A stretch of 64,000 nucleotides of DNA from Mercurialis annua. Lineage: Eukaryota > Streptophyta > Magnoliopsida > Malpighiales > Euphorbiaceae. Position 1 is the first letter of the stretch; each line of letters starts with the position of its first letter. The translations under genes were made by a program, and so were the position numbers. The notes beneath the pieces are model-generated. The model was given only the letters and a program-made list of their open reading frames with translations. It was not told the origin of the DNA and searched no databases. This document shows positions 60,043 through 64,000 of the stretch, piece by piece. Location of the stretch: the NCBI RefSeq assembly GCF_937616625.2, contig NC_065574.1, forward strand, positions 868,001 through 932,000, given 5' to 3'.

Positions 60043-62706
60043 ATGAACTATTTTCCAGATGAGGTCTTAGAGCATGTTTTTGATTTTGTAACATCACATA
60101 GAGACAGGAATTCAGTGTCTCAAGTATGTAAATCATGGTACAGAATCGAGAGTAATAGTAGGCAGAAGATTTTCATAGGAAATTGTTATGCAATCAGTCC
60201 GGAGAGAGTGGTTCGGAGATTTCCTGATCTGAAGTCTATTACTTTGAAAGGAAAGCCTCATTTTGCTGATTTTAATTTGGTTCCTCATGATTGGGGCGGT
60301 TTGGTTTCGCCTTGGATTGAAGCTTTTGCCCGTCATAAAGTCGGGTTGGAGGAGCTTCGGTTGAAGAGGATGGTGGTTTCTGATGAGAGTTTGGAGCTGC
60401 TTTCGAGATCTTTTGTGAATTTTAAGTCCTTAGTTCTTGTTAGTTGTGAAGGTTTTACCACTGATGGACTTGCTGCTGTTGCTGCTAATTGTAGGTAAGA
60501 CAAAAAAATCAGTCAAAACCTAAAAATTTAGAAGATTTTATGGTGTTTTTTGTTGTCTGTCTGATATGGCTTGTGCTATCTAATTATTATCAGTGTATCA
60601 CTTTTAATAGATGCAGTTGGTTCCCATTTGTGTAGTTAAAAAAAATCTTATTTTCCAGACATTTTTTCATGAAATTGTCTTTGAATATGGTTGTTGTGAA
60701 TAGAAGTGCTTACTGGTTATTGCTTATAGAGAGGTAGAGAGTGAAGTTATATGTAGAATTAGAAAGAGCTTGTGCTTATGTTTGATATCCTTGAATGAAA
60801 TATCCTGTTTGTTAGGCAAGTTATTGTTCAAATTACTTGGTTAGCAGTTCATCTAGTTAAATTTGTGCTGAACCTTTGTGTTAGGGTGAAAACAGAAAGG
60901 TGTAGCAGTTGTTTTGGAGGACTAGAAGATTACATGATCATAAATTTATCTTTTCTTGTTGCTATTTTTTTTTCAATCAGTGTTTAATGTATATTTTTTG
61001 TCATTCCGCATTTGCATGTTATTTTCTGTTTCTAGATTTTTGTCAGCGCTGTTGGTTACCGTCATACGTTGGGTGTCAGTGGCACGTTGCTTCCATCAGA
61101 GAACTGTTTCCTTTGAGGTTCCGAGAATTTTCCATGTATCTTACCAATATGCACATTACTAGTGTCAATTGATTATTATATATCTGCATGCATGTCAAAA
61201 TGAATCTTTAATCTAATGTTCTTAAAAACTCTGAAGGGTAAACTCCGATATAAAATAGGAGTGAAATCAGTTGGTTGTTATAAAGATTTGATGACGAGTT
61301 AGTGGTATTTTTGCTACAGCTTATACTGAGCCTTTCATCATGTTCCACTAGGTATCTTAGGGAGCTGGACCTGCAAGAGAATGAAGTTGATGATCATAGA
61401 GGCCATTGGCTTAGCTGTTTTCCCGAAAGCTCCACGTCTCTTGTATCACTTAATTTTGCTTGCCTCAAAGGAGATATTAATTTAGGAGTTCTAGAGAGGC
61501 TTGTAGCAAGATCTCCAAATATCAAGAGTTTGAGATTAAATCGTGCAGTTCCACTCGATACACTTCAAAAGATATTGATGCGAGCACCTCAACTAGTCGA
61601 CTTGGGTGTAGGATCTTATGTAAATGATCCAAATTCTGAGTCCTACATTAGTTTAGCGATTGCGATTCAAAAGTGTAAATCAATCAGGAGTTTGTCAGGA
61701 TTTTTGGATGTCGCTCCTCCTTGCCTATCAGCCTTTCATCTGATTTGTGCAAACCTGACCTCTTTGAACTTAAGTTATGCTCCAGGAATTCAAGGTAGCG
61801 AGCTTATGAAACTAATTCGCCATTGTAGGAAACTTCAGCGCTTGTGGGTATGACCTGTTTACCTTTTTTTCCCCTGTAAATTGAAGTTCACTTGTATGTC
61901 CTGTAGTTATTACAATATTGTATTGTTTACGATTGCAGATATTGGACTGTATCGGGGATAAAGGACTAGAAGTAGTGGCTTCCACTTGTAAGGATTTACA
62001 GGAATTGCGAGTTTTTCCTTCCGAGCTCTATGTTGGAAATGCAGCAGTGACAGAAGAAGGCCTGGTTGCTATTTCCAGCGGTTGCCCAAAGCTTCATTCG
62101 ATCTTATACTTCTGTCAGCAGATGACCAATGCAGCACTCATAACGGTAGCCAAGAACTGCCCCAATTTCACCCGCTTCAGGTTGTGTATTCTTGACCCCA
62201 CAAAACCGGACGCTGTGACCATGCAGCCATTGGATGAAGGTTTCGGGGCCATTGTTCATTCTTGCAGGGGCCTAACGCGGTTATCACTTTCTGGTCTTTT
62301 GACTGACCAAGTTTTTCTTTACATCGGGATGTACGCGGAGCAGCTTGAGATGCTTTCCATTGCATTTGCCGGAGATAGCGACAAGGGAATGCAGTATGTT
62401 CTAAATGGTTGCAAGAAACTTCGCAAACTCGAGATCAGGGATAGCCCTTTTGGTAATGCAGCGCTTCTAATGGACGTGGGGAAGTATGAAACAATGCGAT
62501 CCCTTTGGATGTCGTCCTGTGAAATTTCTCTTGGAGGCTGCAAGACCCTTGCGAGGGGGATGCCACGGCTCAATGTTGAGATTATGAATGAAAATGAGCA
62601 GGCGGATTTTAGTGGTGATGATACGCGTAAAGTTGACAAGATGTACCTATATCGGACCCTTGTAGGTCCCCGGGAAGATGCGCCGGAATTTGTGTGGACT
62701 TTGTAG
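60043..62706 (+). CDS. AFB2: Auxin receptor F-box protein, TIR1/AFB family (AFB2 type)
   Basis: Substrate-binding subunit of an SCF ubiquitin ligase in the nucleus. With auxin as molecular glue it binds Aux/IAA repressors and sends them for degradation. Three exons: 60043-60494, 61352-61847, 61939-62706, joining to 571 residues (Arabidopsis AFB2 about 575). The F-box lies at about residues 3-45 ([29 protein letters not shown]). The remainder is leucine-rich repeats: [13 protein letters not shown] (about 70-82, part of the inositol hexakisphosphate and degron surface), [15 protein letters not shown] (holding the arginine that contacts the auxin carboxyl group in TIR1), [12 protein letters not shown] and [11 protein letters not shown]. 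It begins MNYFPDEV and ends APEFVWTL, which points to the AFB2/3 branch and not TIR1 itself. Regulated by miR393 (site listed). Both introns are GT-AG, and no defect is seen. Confidence 0.97.
62488..62509 (+). promoter_or_regulatory. miR393 target site in AFB2
   Basis: 22-nt stretch in exon 3 whose last 18 bases, CAATGCGATCCCTTTGGA, are fully complementary to miR393. I see two mismatches at its 5' side, facing the 3' end of the microRNA. It encodes ETMRSLW, the position of the site in TIR1/AFB genes. Cleavage and secondary siRNAs are known for this site in other plants. Confidence 0.9.
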
Positions 62707-64000
62707 GGGAATCTGGAGTCTGATCTTATCTTGTCTGTCATGTAATATTTTCTTTCCTATTGATTAGTACTTTGTTTAGGGCTGATTTGATGGACTTATG
62801 TTTAGGCTGTTTGTATGCTACTGTTTATTTTATCAGGGACTTGCTATTTGTAATCTTTGTTATTATAAATAGAACTACGTTGACCATGTTTCTGAAGCAA
62901 CTGAACATGCTAAATCATATGTAGGTCAAAAGTGCTGCCTGCTTCTCCAGCCTGGTATTTTGCTTTGCAAATCATAAATCTAATTTATTACATAGGATTA
63001 TATTATATCTATTAACTGTTTGAATCATGTTATTATAAAATGAAATTAATCAATTAAATGATGTTTAAATTGAATTTAATGCTTTTTATCGATGAATTAT
63101 GACTTATAATAAGGCTACATCAATCTTAATATCATAATGCCTTTCGAATTCTCCTAGCCATTGTCCTACTGCTATAATTCTTACTCTGAAGAACGCTCAT
63201 GATGTAGCAAGGCTCGAGGCTGATTAGCAGGCTAAGGTTGGGTTGGGTAGCATATATCTTGGTTGGTTAAATAATTAATCAATGTAAGTAGGTTTTAGTA
63301 AGAATTTTTAAGGCACAAAACACATACTTAAATGGTGCACTCAAATCAGACTTGACTACTCCTTTTATGCAAACTTCACTTGAAACATAATTAATATTAA
63401 TTATGTTTTTCACAGATTTTTTTATTAGACTCAAACCCGTATACTTTGTACATAATATACAATTAACATTTAGGCTCCTTCATTAGCAAGGATAGATTAT
63501 AAGCATTCTCTTTCAATAAAACACACAAGCTCACATTCAAGAATCAACACTTAAATGAAAGAAAACAACATATCGTTGTAATTGTGATGTGTATGCTTCA
63601 AGAAATTTAATCACAATTGAGTTTAATTTTGCACGCTGCGTATCGTAATACTATAACTGGACATCGGGAATACAAACAGAAATTACAAGACCTCCCAAAC
63701 ATCACCAAAGCAGTTCAAACTTTAGAAGCAGCACTCGTCCAACACACAGCAGCAACAAAGCGCGGCCAAGCTGCACATGAAAAAAGAAAAAATGACGGGC
63801 GGTCAAATTAATAGTTAGAGAACATAGGTATCAAATTTTGTGTTCAACTGCATATAAGCAGTTTCTTTACTAAAAATTATCTAGCATTAAAGGCATTCAT
63901 CAATGGAAGTTCACTGGAAAGGAACTCTTGATCCATGGCTAATTAAACTATTAAAATGAAGCAAAATATTTATTTGTTCATTCACTGCCTGATAAGCATA
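62707..64000. other. AFB2 3' flank and right-edge intergenic region
   Basis: The AFB2 3' untranslated region should run to about 62900. Beyond it the DNA is AT-rich. A 64-codon frame at 63617-63811 has a helical, charged composition (REYKQKLQDL, QTLEAALVQH) and a less AT-rich base use than its flanks, so it may be an exon of an unseen gene, but no family is recognised. Confidence 0.4.

Overview
The window is nuclear DNA of a flowering plant, almost certainly a eudicot. It is AT-rich, its genes carry GT-AG introns, it holds LTR retrotransposons, hAT and Mutator-type DNA elements, and four of its genes match well-known plant single-gene families. The exact species cannot be read from the sequence; a rosid is only a guess.

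Layout. 1-21.6 kb is a repeat-rich block built around a small cluster of MEKK-like kinase genes, all on the minus strand: a copy open to the left edge (1-956), a frameshifted copy (19738-20837) and a short third relic (about 19372-19425). Between them lie a 4.9-kb Ty1/copia element (1931-6815), an 8.5-kb non-autonomous Ty3/gypsy element (7185-15695), a LINE-type reverse transcriptase relic, and three hAT-type elements nested inside one another (15983-18766). Each main insertion can be delimited by its target-site duplication.

22-44 kb is the gene-bearing part. It holds V-ATPase subunit C (VHA-C/DET3, 11 exons), a tRNA-Lys(CUU), a FUSCA3-like B3 transcription factor (6 exons) and the LCB2 subunit of serine palmitoyltransferase (12 exons), all on the minus strand. 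Between them are a 1.24-kb Mutator-like element with a strange palindromic core, a retroposed poly(A) sequence and several MITEs. At 46 kb there is a small, very acidic CHZ-type histone-chaperone-like gene on the plus strand. 46.6-58.8 kb has no gene I can support. 60.0-62.7 kb is an AFB2-type auxin receptor F-box gene with a miR393 site, about 530 bp downstream of a Mutator-type MITE.

The genes do not form a pathway; this is an ordinary chromosomal neighbourhood (vacuolar proton pump, seed-maturation regulator, sphingolipid synthesis, chromatin, auxin perception). The most unusual material is in the mobile DNA. The gypsy element keeps a long intact gag-protease frame fused to an integrase tail and has no reverse transcriptase, yet its LTRs are almost identical. 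It also carries twelve copies of a perfect 17-bp palindrome whose arms each contain TGTCTC, the classical auxin response core, placed upstream of the LTR TATA box.
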